DNA of 64,000 nt. Source: Chara braunii (taxonomy: Eukaryota; Streptophyta; Charophyceae; Charales; Characeae). The position numbers and the translations under genes were made by a program. The notes beneath the pieces were generated by a model that saw only the letters and a list, made by a program, of their open reading frames with translations, made no database searches and had not been told where the DNA came from. The DNA lies in NCBI GenBank assembly GCA_003427395.1, contig BFEA01000045.1, positions 623,469 to 687,468 of the forward strand, written 5' to 3'. Shown here in pieces: positions 26,413 to 37,412 of the stretch. Numbering within the stretch: the first letter of the stretch is position 1; every line of letters begins with the position of its first letter.

Positions 26413-27180
26413 AGAACTGCCCTTTATTTATCCTCGCGTGCAACAAGCCTTACGTCTGACTGATCTGGCTGATCAAGAGACAGTTTAAGGACAACCCCCA
26501 AGGTCCTCAGGAATTATGTAACGTCGCAGACAGGACGACGATCACAGCCAGTGGATAGTTCAGAACCCCGAGAGAGATATTTATATACGGTCTGGTAAGC
26601 GTCTGCATAGGACTGGTCAGTCCGCACACGCCTTCTATCAGCGCAGCAAAGAGCCTTTAAAGGACAAAGCAGGATGGCCCGTGTGTACTACTCCCATGGG
26701 TTGGCATGGTGACCGTGACCTATGTCAGGGCCCTTCATAGCCACCGCCTTCTCCTGCCCGATGCGCCAAAGGGAAGAATGTTGTCTCTCGATGTAGAGCG
26801 CTCACGACTCCTCACGAAAAGCGGAAACTCAAGGGTGGACTCACTTCTTCACGGTAAGAAGAGATTGAGAGGGTAGATAAGGTAAGGGAACAATTTACCT
26901 GGAGATAGCTTCCCCCAGCCACAGATTTCTCACCAATTGAGCCAATATGCATTTCGATGTAGCTTTGGTACCACCCACAACGCAATGCAGTGCCACCTCA
27001 GCCAAAATGCCAAATCAGCATGCTCTCATCATCATACATACATCCACTGTCGGCACAGCTCCCAGGCTGTCGCCACAGCCCTCCTACGGCTCACCCCTCT
27101 ACCCGGGTGCCGCATCAACAAGTCAGTGCTAAAGTATCCTCACTGCACATAAGCATCGTCAACGCACCAAGTAACAATGC
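26413..27180 (-). other. Element F: 5' leader, LTR-proximal part
   Basis: Collinear with the element C leader (32835-33500), sharing CGTCGCAGACAGGACGACGATCACA, the GGGTTGGCATGGTGACCGTGACC stretch and CCACAGATTTCTCACC. It continues the leader interrupted at 11907. It ends at about 27180 where plus-strand integrase begins, so the F primer site and LTR are missing. Confidence 0.75.
26469..26531 (-). ncRNA. Conserved leader hairpin block, copy 1 (element F)
   Basis: The minus strand reads GTCTGCGAC, AATTCCTGAGGAC, a GGGGG-containing loop, GTCCTTAAA and CTTGATCAG. AGGAC (plus-strand 26503-26507) pairs with GTCCT (26488-26492) around a 10-base loop. TATAAATA lies 47 bases upstream in sense. One of five homologous copies in the window; function unknown. 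Confidence 0.6.
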
Positions 27181-28540
27181 CGCCTTTACGATGGTAGACA
27201 ACTTGCTGTTTCTTGAAAAGGCAGGGAATAAAAGATTGTGTGTTCCTTGTAGCGAGTCTTTGCGTAGTTTATTTTTAGGAGAATGCCATGATGCAAGATT
27301 GTGGACACTTCGGTTATAAAAGATTGTGGACACTTCGGTTATAAAAAGACTTCAGCTAACCTAGTGCAGAAATTCTGGTGGCCTACTATGATGCAAGATG
27401 CAAAGAAGTATGTTGAAACATGCCAGGTTTGTCAAAGGGACAAACCCAGGACTCAGGCTCCACTTGGGCACCTCAAGCCCTTGTCGATTCCTGAAGACCC
27501 TGGTCAGAGCGTGTCCATGGATTTCATGGATACACTTGTGACCAACAAATCTGGGAAAAGATACATCTTCGTGATAGTAGACCGTTTCTCTAAGTATGCA
27601 AGACTTATCGCCATGCCAGAAACTGCGAAAACTGATTTTATCATCAAGCTGTTTTTAGACAACTGGGTACGCGATTTCGGACTCCCTACATCTATAGTAA
27701 GTGATAGGGATGTACGGTTTACCAGTGAACTGTGGCAATCCACTGCTGAACAGATGGGCACCAAACTCCAAATGACTTCAGGTAATCATCCTGAGTCAAA
27801 TGGCCAAGCCGAACAGATGAACTGGGTAGTACAGCACCTGCTTCGGCATTATATCAAGCCAAGTTAGGATGACTAGGACGAGAAGTTACCTCTCGTCGCC
27901 AGCCTGTACAATAACGCTATGCACAGTACTACCTGTATGAGTCCTAACCAGCTACATCTTGGTTGGAGGCCCAGAAGTGCGCTTGACTTTCTGCTACGAG
28001 AAAGGCAACACACTGCAGCACCTGGTAGCATAGAGTTTGCTGTAAAGTATGAACAGATGCTGCAACAGGCCGTTGAACATATCAAGATTTCTCAGGAGGC
28101 TATGACCGCATATGAGAATAGACATAGACGGCCCTCTAACTTTCAGGTAGGTGAGAGAGTCTGGGTAAAGTCATCTGAACTAGGTCAGGAAATGGGGATC
28201 TCACGGAAGTTGATGCCACAATGCTTTGGGCCCTTGGAGATCTTGGACATTGTAGGGGATCAACCGGATGGGCCATCATACGTAATTCGTATTCCTCCCC
28301 CCTTACGTACGTACCCTGTTTTCCATGCTTCCAAGTTGGCAACTTTCGCTGCTACAGAGCAGTTTCCTTCAAGAAGATCAATGCTGCCCCCAACCATGGA
28401 TGGCAAGGTGGACATCGATCAGATCGTGGAGCATCGAATGATGCCTGTTCCTCGACCATCAGGCAGAGGGCGCCCTCCTAAACCGAGAATGCAGTATCGT
28501 GTGAGCTTCAGACATCATCTCGATCCCAAGGAAGACCGCG
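27181..28540 (+). pseudogene. Integrase of a C-family element, inverted relative to its neighbour
   Basis: Plus-strand integrase, which joins element cDNA to chromosomal DNA. It starts with LLFLEKAGNKRLCVP, then a small duplication around 27300. The zinc-finger part has GHFGYKKT and CQVCQRDK. The catalytic core has SMDFMDTLVT, SIVSDRDVRFTS and HPESNGQAEQMN, so the DDE residues are present. After a stop at 27867 the frame resumes at 27919 and runs to the C-terminal RVWVKSSELGQ, SYVIRIP and HPVFHASKL-type region, ending at DPKEDR. It is joined head-on at 28540 to minus-strand RNase H of element C. Its upstream end abuts the F leader, with no LTR. Confidence 0.88.
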
Positions 28541-30432
28541 CCTATGCCCTATTGGCTGGCGTCCGTGGTCACGACAAAGGGCTGATCAGGATCAGGAAGT
28601 TTGAGAACCTCATAGTATGTTAGGGCATACTTCAGTTTCCTAAAGGCTGCCTCACACTCTTCAGTCCACTCCCAAGGGGTGTCAAGTCGAGTTAGATCTG
28701 TCAATGGGGAAGCTATAGTACTATAGTTCTTCACAAACGGACGATAGTAGCCTGTCATCGCCAAAAACGATCTGACCTCAGTAACAGTCTGAGGTTTGGG
28801 CCAGTCACGTATGCTGGCCACCTTGGCATCATCTGGCCTTAGTCCTTCTGCTGAGATTTCATGACCCAAGTACAAAATCTTGGTGCAACCAAACTCGCAT
28901 TTCTCCAAGTTAATCTTGTACTGGTGCTGTCTTAGAAGACCTAGCACTATTTTCAAGTGCTCAGCGTGCTCCTCTACAGTCCTACTAAAGATAAGAATAT
29001 TGTTGAGGTACACGACGATAAACTTGTCTAAGTAGTCATGAAAAATCTTGTTCATCGCGTGCTGGAACGTACCAGGTGCATTGCATAGGCCAAAGGGCAT
29101 CACCACAAACTCGTACAAACCGTACCTGGTCTGAAATGCGGTTTTGTGCTGGTCCTCAGGTCTAATGGCAATTTGATGGTATCTGGACTTCAGATCTATC
29201 TTGGTGAAGTACCGGCATCCCTGCACTCTATCAAAGAGGTCATCGATGCGGGGTAGGGGCTCCGCGTTCTTAACTGTGATGGCATTGAGGCCCCTATAGT
29301 CAATGCACATCCTCAAGGTACCTCCCTTCTTCGGTACGAATAGGACTGGAGCGCCGTAAGGGGAGGTACTAGGCCGAATCCATCCCTTCTNTGTGAGCTC
29401 CTTGAGCTGGCGGCGGAGCTCATCTAACTCCGCAGGAGACATCCTATAGATTCGTCCTCTAGGCACCTTACTACCTGGGACAACCTCTATTGCATGGACA
29501 ACCTCCTTTTCTACCACGCCTGTGGGCTCCTCAAAAAGGTCTGAATACTGAGCGACGACTGATTCTATCTCTGGGGGTGTTTTTACGGCCTCCCCTTTCT
29601 CAGAGACAAATACAAGACACATGTCGTCCTTGCGATTCAACTTATAATAGTTATAAAAAGATGATGCACACATGCACCCGTAGTTTTCTATCAGACTGCT
29701 AGCTTTAAACTTCTGCAATCTAACAGATCTACCGTTGGGCAATTTGTGAATCAACACCTTTCTATCCTAGTCAAATTGCGGTTGCGCGACCTTGAGGTAG
29801 TACATACCTAGGAGCATGTCGAAGGGCAGTTCGTTGCTAACCAGGAAGGAGATTTTATGGCTCACTTCCCCTCCTCCATAGGAGAAGGTACAGACTACAT
29901 CCTCGACATAGTCTTTTACCAACATTTGGTGCTTGTTGGCCAGTGTAGAAGCTACAGTTCTGCTAAGCCGCTGCACTTGGTCCCCTAAGCGCAGTCTATC
30001 CACACAAGCACGACTGATGAAGTTCCGTGTAGAGCCTATGTCTGCGAAGGCGCCAACCTTGCGGCCACCTACGTTAACCTCTACCATGAAATGTTCACCC
30101 TTTGGACCTCTACTAATCATCACCCAAGAGTCCCTGGGGTCCTTCTGTGACCACTCAGTCTCTAACTCTTCTAGGGCCTCAAACACATCTCTCGAACAGA
30201 GTGTCAGTGGGTCTGAATGTGTCTGCAGGGCGATACGGGGGTCACTAGCCTTGGCCAACGCTTGAAGTGGGGAAGGTAGCGTTACCACTTCAGCGCGAGT
30301 AAGAGCGGCTAAAACTCCTACTAGCCCGAGGTGTCTCCTTGTGAAGTGCTCGCAGAAGCACGGCCCGAGTTCGAAGATAGTCCCACCACCGTTGGTGAGG
30401 CTACCCTTGTCAGTACTTTCTTGCCTCGACAC
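28541..30432 (-). pseudogene. Element C: protease, RT and partial RNase H
   Basis: Minus strand, nearly intact. Protease has GAFADIGSTRNFIS and LLGMYYLKVAQPQFD, where TGG (Trp) has become TAG (29767-29769). A family linker with GCMCASSFYNYYK follows, then [56 protein letters not shown] and FIVVYLNNILIFS. Both catalytic aspartates of YLDD are Asn. RT continues through SFLAMTGYYRPFVKNY to RNase H FVVTTDASQ, where an in-frame stop and the junction to inverted integrase end it. There is one ambiguous base at 29391. The enzyme would make element cDNA; this copy cannot. Confidence 0.92.
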
Positions 30433-32333
30433 ATTCGAGATGTGTGGCCATTATTGCCACAGTTCATGCACGTGCCCCTAGCAACTCGGTCCCTGCACAC
30501 CTCGTACTCTAAACCAAGTTTTACCCAGGCGGGTGTTCCTTGGTCGCCCTGACCCGTGGACCGTACTACCTTCTTCTTCCCGGTCCCCCTAGCCTTTTCT
30601 TTGATAGGTGCCACGACTCCCCAATCTGAAGTCTCACTGGCCCCATCATGCTCTGTGTCCTCCCCAAAGTTTGGGAAGTCGTCAATCTCTGTCGTCTAAC
30701 CATCACGATTGACGAACATTAATCGACCTTTCTTCTTCCAGTCTTGGGGTAGTCTCTTCTTCCTACCATCGCCCTGACTCTGATGCGCAGATCCCGACTT
30801 AGCCTCTATGTTTAAGGCTTTCTTACTGAAAGAGGCGAAGTTGTGCTGATCGACATAAGCCTCATCTACCAGCTTTGACTCTGATGCGCAGATCCCAACT
30901 TAGCCTCTATGTTTAAGGCTTTCTTGCTGAAAGAGGCGAAGTTGTGCTGATCGACATAAGCCTCATCTACCAGCTTTGTCCTTACCTCTGAAGGAAGACA
31001 TCTAAGGTAATCCGTAAGGAGTACCTGTTGGTCATAGCGCACACCAGGTACCACAAGCAGACGTTCTACGGTGTCCGTCAGCTCTCTAACATTCTTGTAC
31101 CGTCTGGCACAAAAAGTGTTGACTGCATCAGTGGCCTTTTGAGCCCCTTGAGGGTCATGCCACCTGTTATACACGGACCGTACGAACTCTTCCTGAAGTT
31201 TTGACCGTAGCCCTGCTGCTGCACTAGGCCATTCAACCAACGGGCTGCTGACCCCTCTAAGAAGGAGGCAGCCACAACAACTTCCTGCTCTGGCTTGGTA
31301 AGCTTGTGCCTCACATAAGCAGGCACCGTCCTTACACAGGTATCCAAGTCCTCGTCCTTCTTCCTGTCGCCGGAGAAGGGCTTAGGACTCAGCAAGGGTA
31401 TTTTGGGCATCCATTGCATAGGCTGCATTGACCCAGGGCCTTGCTGCAGTGGCTGCATGGCCACCGAAACAGGTTGCTGCACACTAACCTGGGCCTGACT
31501 TGACAGTGGGACTGTAGTAACCACTGTCGTCGATTGTACGACTGGGACTCTATGAACCGGACCACTAGTTGCTACAAAACCACCTGGAGGGGGCATGCCA
31601 AACATAGGTGAGAATGAAGGCCCTACCGGCGGTAGCGTCACTGATGGACCTGCATCTGGAGGGGGAACTACAGCATACTGAGGCTGCCTCATCATGGGAC
31701 GAGGAGCCCGTAGTGCAGCCAAAATCTCTTTCTGGCCTGCCACTAGTTCAGCCAGCACTTCCTGCTGGACAGCCTGCGCTTCCGCCACATAAAGAAGCGA
31801 GTTACTCAGCGCTCGTATCGCAGGGTCAAGCGTTGACTCATCAAATGCTTCCAATCTGCCTAGCTCCTCTCTTCTACTACCTAGTCTAGCTTTCCGCATG
31901 ATTGCTTTTCTTCTCCTCTCTGCTGCCTCATCCAATTGCCGTTGTAGCTCATCCTGAAGTTCTTCTGCTTGGAGGATTTCATAATCCTTCGGCGTGAGCT
32001 GAGTCTGCTGGCTGACTCGCAAGCCAACACTCTGGCTAATGGACCCCTGAGGACCACTCTAACTAACTCCTGACGAAGTGGACTGTGAAGAGGTTTGCGA
32101 CGTGGTAGATGAAGTAGCCATGGCTGTACCGGTGCTAGCTGAAATTCTAGCCCTGGCACTATCCTCAGCTGCCCTCACTCTCCTTGCCTTGCTCTCCCTC
32201 TAGCCTCTCTCCGCAATCTCCTCTCGTCTCCTAGACCTAACTCCAAGAATGTCAAAGGTCGACTGCAAGCAGTCCCACGAGTAGTCCTACGGTCGTCCAC
32301 TAACAACTCCTCACTTGTGCTTGCATCACTCAT
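30321..32333 (-). pseudogene. Element C: gag
   Basis: Minus strand from ATG at 32333 (MSDASTSEELLV), with a stop or frame break after the basic RRLRREARGRAR stretch. A long open part (32022-31078) has a coiled coil (LQDELQRQLDEAAERRR, LYVAEAQAVQQEVLAELVAG), a Pro/Gln-rich linker with GPGSMQPMQWMPKIPLL, and the capsid start GDRKKDEDLDTCVRTVPAYV and FLEGSAARWLNGLV. Frame 31240-30866 gives the capsid end (YNRWHDPQGAQKATDAV, FSKKALNIEAKLG). After a 101-bp duplication, 30614-30321 has CMNCGNNGHTSRMC, a proper CX2CX4HX4C nucleocapsid knuckle. Gag forms the particle and binds RNA. Confidence 0.85.
30781..30982. repeat. 101-bp tandem duplication in gag
   Basis: TGATGCGCAGATCCCGACTT begins at 30781 and its near-identical copy at 30882. 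Because 101 is not a multiple of three, the duplication shifts the gag frame. Confidence 0.92.
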
Positions 32334-33617
32334 GAGCTACAGTGTGTGTGATCTAAACTAGAATCCACACTGAATCCTACCTTAGCCTGACACAACCGAT
32401 TACGAATCACAACTAATTTCGGTCGGATTGAACAGAAACAGTCGGATTGAACAGAAACAGTTAGGTGATGTAGTAACAACTAATGTCAGATCCTACAGGA
32501 AATATCACATCTATTTTTAGATTACCCTAGAACAGATTGCAATGCAGCAAAGATCTAATCTGTCTGCAGCTGTCTGTCAGTTGTTAGTCAAGTTTGTAAC
32601 AACTAGATAATCAAAAATAAAAATAATATGTCCTGTTGGAGATGTATACTGGATGGCAGATTGTCTAATGATTGCCACTGTGAACAGTTACCGGAATCCC
32701 CCCTCCCCCTGTATCCTTCTTGAGTTGTCTCTTTGTGTCGACGCCCTGAGCATCTGGTTGAGCAGCGTGTCTGAAGGTGTGCAATCCGGACCACCCCTGT
32801 GCCCCAAGTCAACGCCGAACCTGCCAGCCCTTGCACATTATTTACCCTCGCATGCAACGAGCCTTACACCCGGTTTGATCTGGCTGATCAGGAGGCATTT
32901 AAGGAGATCCCCCATAACTCCTCAGGAATTATTTAACGTCGCAGACAGGACGACGATCACAAGCAGAGTCAACACCGAGTCCCCGCCATAAATATTTATA
33001 GATGGTCTGGTAAGCGTCTGTCAAAGGGCTGGCATGCCCTGCATGACCTCTATTGCGCAAGCAGCAGAACCAAGGACTTGTGGCAAAGCATGCGTGTTCT
33101 AGTCCCAGCGGGTTGGCATGGTGACCGTGACCCGAGTGCTTCGTCCAGGGCCCTTCAGAGGCTTCGCTCGTCTCCCACCAGCTTGCCGCCCAGGAAGAAT
33201 GTCGACTCTCAAGGTTGAGCGCTCGCGACACCTCACATTGAGAGGACTCTCAAGACAAGACTCACTTCCTCACGGTAAGAAGTAATGAAGAGGGTAGATA
33301 AGGAAGAGAGCAACGTACCTCATAATGCTGCCCCCAACCACAGATTTCTCACCGGCAACCTGATGTGCATTTATGATGACCGGTCTTTGCCTCGGCACAA
33401 CCAACAGCAGAATGCAGTTCCACCTCGGCTTAATATGCCACATCAGCGAGCTCTCATCATCCAGCATACACCCCGTATGTCACCGCATAGCTCCCTGGCG
33501 CGCCCACACGACCCTGGGCCGCCCTTCGTTCAACGCCCAAGCCTTATCACTGCCCCACACCTCATGCGAAGCACCGAACAGCTGTTGCGAAGAACCAATG
33601 AAGCGCAATATGAACCA
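32334..33617 (-). other. Element C: 5' leader
   Basis: About 1.28 kb between primer site and gag, non-coding, homologous to the leaders of elements F, 1 and 2. It holds the conserved hairpin block and a minus-strand TATAAATA (plus-strand TATTTATA at 32993-33000). Confidence 0.75.
32884..32946 (-). ncRNA. Conserved leader hairpin block, copy 2 (element C)
   Basis: The minus strand reads GTCGCAGAC-related start GTCTGCGACGTTAAATAATT, then CCTGAGGAG, a loop with GGGGG, CTCCTTAAATGCCTCCTGA. AGGAG (plus 32918-32922) pairs with CTCCT (plus 32902-32906). The last pair is G-C where copies 1, 3 and 4 have C-G. Confidence 0.65.
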
Positions 33618-33629
33618 GCTCCGATACCA
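33618..33629 (-). promoter_or_regulatory. Element C primer binding site (initiator-Met type)
   Basis: The minus strand reads TGGTATCGGAGC, three bases after the LTR end (CCTTGCA). It fixes the element's direction as minus. Confidence 0.85.
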
Positions 33630-33632
33630 AAT

Positions 33633-34628
33633 TGCAAGGAAAATAAACAACAGCGAGATGACAAATTCCAGATCACACCATCACATTGAAAGACAGTCAC
33701 ACTGTGTCCAGAGAGAAGCATTGCACCAATAATACACCAATGGAGGTTCGTTGTACTGAAAACCAATGTCAAGGAGAGCTTTCTCTCTCCACCACAACAC
33801 AAGAGTCCAGTCCCTTCACACTCCTACTTGGCGCTCAGCGCCCAGCCTACTCCTACACAGCTACGATCAGCCTACTGATAGACAATGCAACTGTTGACAT
33901 CAGCGGCAACCCGAAGTACTTGAAGATGTCGCCCAAATGCAGACCATCGCCAATACAAGGTATGTGCCCTCACATCATCATCATCATCATCCTTCGCCCT
34001 TCCCTGACTTTACACCCACGTCTTCCTCCCTCACACCCGAAGACCACTCATGCGCCTCACTGTATTCCAAGCCCACCAGCTATGGTGGCTGGGCTATGGC
34101 GCTGCCCTCAGCAGCGCCCTGCTTCCCTGCACGACCGCACGTGCTGCACCTCGCCTCTCAGCACCACCAGCAGCCCACGAGCATTTGCTCCAGCAGCGCT
34201 GCCGCTAGCATGCGAGTGCCTGAATGAGGTTGAGAGTGCGAGCTCTTTCCTTTATGGAAAGAGCCTGCCTGCTTCGCAGCCTGGCAGGACTTGGCCTGGC
34301 CCAGAAGCTTCCGGTAGGCCCCAGGATGCTGTGTGCTACTTCGCAGCTACTGGGCCTCTCTTGGTTGGGCCTCCCAACTGTCAGTGTATGGGGCTGCGTT
34401 TCTCGTCCAGGGCCTGCACGCTTTGGAAAGGCCTGGAAGGCCGTGGAAATGTCTTGGTTGCTCGGCCTGTGTTTCTCTCAACCAACTGGCGCGTCGCAAC
34501 TGCCTGTACCCCAAATATGAAATTGACAGTCAAAGGCCTCTTGTGATATGTTAGGCCCGCCTTCACTTAGGGCGGGCACCACTGTGACCGGGGCCCCTTA
34601 GGCCTGCTGAGGACCCAGATCCTCGCAC
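33633..34628 (-). repeat. Element C 5' LTR
   Basis: On the minus strand it starts TGCGAGGATCTGGGTCCTC and ends ATTTTCCTTGCA, 996 bases. It matches the solo LTR at 36187-37186 end to end and the LTR at 46484-47423 more distantly. A GCCCGCC...GGCGGGC inverted repeat lies about 50 bases in. Confidence 0.85.
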
Positions 34629-35459
34629 AACGCTGCGCTAATTTGGTTAGCGCAGCTCCAGGCAGCAGCGCTAGGTTTAGCGCTAGCTGTAGAGGCTAGA
34701 GAGAGAGAGAGAGAGAGTAGCGACTTATACCTGGCACTTACCTGTGAGCGCCATAGCTCCAGCGTCGAAGGCAGGTCTTCAGCGGCTCCAAGACGGCACC
34801 TTGCACTTGCAGGTTGGTGCCTGAGCACTGGCTCCGGGCAGGAGGATCTTCCTCCGCCCCACATCTCCATCTCCACCTCTTCTCTTCCCCTCTCAGTCTT
34901 CTTCTTCTTTTTCTTTTCCTCCTCCTCATCTTCTTCTAACCCTCAGTCTTCTTCTTCTTCTTCTTTTCCTCCTCATCATCTTCTTCTAACCCTCTACCTT
35001 CTCGGTTACTATGGGACAGAGATCGATGGTGGGATATCGGTGACATCAGGACCGTGACTATTTCAGAGTTGGGCGTTGGGAGGACTAATTGGAGATCTGA
35101 CGCCAGCGGCATTTCGAGATCAAGTAACTTCGACATTCCGAGATTCTGTATCTTCAACATTTCGGGATTACTGTTTCGGTGACTTTGTGTTGGCGCCATC
35201 TCCTCCTCCCCCTCCCTTCGTCTCTTCTCCCTACATTCGCCCGTGCGTGATTTGTACAGGCCCTGGCGCCATCTTCCATGTTTGGAGCGCCAGGCCTTCT
35301 CACCCGATGAATGTATGTGTGTGAGTCTGGTGTGTAGTCCGAGTCAGATGTGAGTCAGATCCATGTTTTCAAGTCTTCCGCTGCATTATATTGCTCTTTA
35401 TTATTGGTCGGTTCTGGGTTCTGCATCCTACTTGTGTTCACTTTCACTAGTATGCAACA
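34629..35459 (+). repeat. Element D 5' LTR, 5' end truncated
   Basis: Ends CACTAGTATGCAACA, three bases before a plus-strand primer site. It matches 38061-38613 and, more distantly, 52345-53479 (shared CTTACCTGTG and GCGCCATAGCTCCAG). Its start is cut by the end of the element C LTR. It contains (GA)n at 34697-34718 and TTC runs near 34900-34985. Confidence 0.8.
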
Positions 35460-35462
35460 GTT

Positions 35463-35474
35463 TGGTATCGGAGC
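35463..35474 (+). promoter_or_regulatory. Element D primer binding site (initiator-Met type)
   Basis: TGGTATCGGAGC, three bases after the LTR end. Confidence 0.85.
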
Positions 35475-35540
35475 AGACCAGATTGGATCTGCTCACAGAT
35501 AGACTGATCGATTGATTGATTGGCTCTTCGGGAATTCCAA

Positions 35541-35680
35541 GGGAGCGAGCGAGCGAGCGAGTGAGCGAGGGAGTGAGGGAGCGAGAGAGCGAGCGAGGGA
35601 GCGAGCGAGGGAGTGAGGGAGGGAGGGAGTGAGTGAGTGAGTGAGTGAGTGAGTGAGCGAGTGAGTGAGTGAGTGAGTGC
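35541..35680 (+). repeat. (GAGC)n/(GAGT)n/(GAGG)n tetranucleotide tract in the D leader
   Basis: About 35 GAGN units, all-purine apart from the C/T fourth base, lie between the D primer site and gag. The remainder of the leader (35681-36186) is AT-rich and non-coding. Confidence 0.9.
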
Positions 35681-36186
35681 TAGTAAGAAGCGAGATAATA
35701 GATAGATCAGTTAATGAAAGTTGATTGATTGGTTGATTAAAATTGTTTCCTTGTCAGATCTGCAGTTGTCATCAATTTTCAAGTTGCAATTTTTTTTTAT
35801 TTTTATTTTTTTTCTGTAATTCGGTAAGAGCTAAAACATCGAATTCTTGCAATCTGGAAATTCACGTTAATTTATGGTTGACATCGGGAATTTCGCGGAA
35901 TTCGGGGAATTTTAGGTCGGGAAATCCCGAAAATTTTGCGTTTCTTTTTTTCCCCCCTTCCATTTTGCATTTATTGGTAGCTGCTTACCTCCGGAACTCC
36001 GTACAGGACCATCTTGTGAATTCCCGATGCTGGAAGGTCCGCACAGTTGCAGAACTGCAACTTCCGGAAAGTTTCACCCGCAAACAAGTTCAAAGTTAGC
36101 ATTTTGCTTAGGGGTTGCAGGCAGCAAACTTTCGGACCACTATTTGATCTCGGATTGACATCTAATTCCCGACATATTCATTTATT

Positions 36187-37186
36187 TGCGAGGATCTGGG
36201 TCCTCGGCAGGTCTAAAGAGCCCCTGATGCATATGTGCCCGCCCTAAGTGAAGGCGGGCCTAACAAATCACGAAAGTCTCTCGACTGTCAATTTCGTATT
36301 TGGGGGTCCAAACAGTTGCGACGCGCCAGTCTGTTAAAGGAAACACAGTCCGAGCAGCAAGAAAATTCCATGGCCTTCCTGGCCTTTCCGAAAGTGCAGA
36401 CCCTGGGCAAGAATCGCAGCCTCATACACAGACAGTTGAGAGGCCCAACCGAAGGAGGCCCAGTAGCCGCAGCAGAGGCGCAGCATACTGGGGCCTACTG
36501 GAAGCTTCTGGGCCGAGGCCCAGGCCAGCCAGGCCTCCAATCGAGGCAGGCTCTTTCCATATAGGAAAGAGCTCGCTGCCTGGCTGGTCATTCGGGCACT
36601 TGCGTTCTAGCGGCAGCGCTGCTGGAGTGGACGCTCGCGGGCTGTGGCTGGCGCTGAGAGGCAAGGTGCGGGCACGTGCGGTTGTGTGCAGAAAAGGGCG
36701 CTGCTGAGGGCAGCGCCATAGCCCATCCTCCATAGCTAGGTGGGCTTGGTCTACAGTGAGGCGCAGGGGGTGGTCTTCGGGTGTACAGAAGGAAGACGGG
36801 GGTGTATGTCGAGGGAGAGAGAGAGAAGGATGATGATGATGATGATGTGAGGGCACATACCTGGTAATGGCGATGGTCTGCTACGGGCGACATCTTCAAG
36901 CACTTCGTTGGCTGCTGACGTCAACAGTTGCATTGTCAATTGGTAGGCTAGTAGTAGCTGTGTAGGGAGTAGGCTGGGCGCCGAGCGCCAAGTAGAGGGA
37001 AGGGCCTGGATACATATGTTGGTGGTGGCGAGAGCAAGCTCTCGTTGACATTGGTTTTCAGTGTTACGATTCTCCATTGGTGTCATATTGGTGCAATGCT
37101 GCTTCCTGAACTGTGATACGATCTGGCTTTCAATGTGATTGTGCAATCTGTATATTGTCATCTCGCTACTGCTCATTTTCCTTGCA
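36187..37186 (+). repeat. Solo C-type LTR inserted in the D leader
   Basis: Exactly 1000 bases from TGCGAGGATCTGGGTCCTC to TTTTCCTTGCA, homologous to the element C LTR but on the plus strand. TATT flanks both ends (36183-36186 and 37187-37190). No primer site follows and no coding sequence is attached, so it is a solo LTR left by LTR-LTR recombination. Confidence 0.88.
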
Positions 37187-37412
37187 TATTTCATTATTTT
37201 TTATTAATTAAATTATTAAATTTTAATTATTTTCGAAAATATTGTCTGGGGGAAAATTTTTTCCTATTGATTAGTGTGTGTGTCCTCATTGGGATTCGGG
37301 AGCTGCATGTTTGTCTGTTCCCTATCCCCTGTTCCCACTCCTTGTTCTCCTCTCCCACTGATGGCCTAAGGACACTGCCGATAGCAGTCACTGCAGTCGC
37401 CTGCAGAAACTC
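37187..37412 (+). other. Element D leader, continued
   Basis: AT-rich at first (TTTTTATTAATTAAATT), then ordinary composition up to the gag ATG. No other feature is visible. Confidence 0.55.

Larger units (their letters stand above)
28541..34628 (-). mobile_element. Element C: Ty3/gypsy retrotransposon, 3' part missing
   Basis: Reads minus: LTR (34628-33633), primer site, 1.3 kb leader, gag, protease, RT and the start of RNase H, then truncation at 28540. Integrase of the same family is present next door in opposite orientation. It belongs to the same family as elements 1, 2, H and F. Confidence 0.85.
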
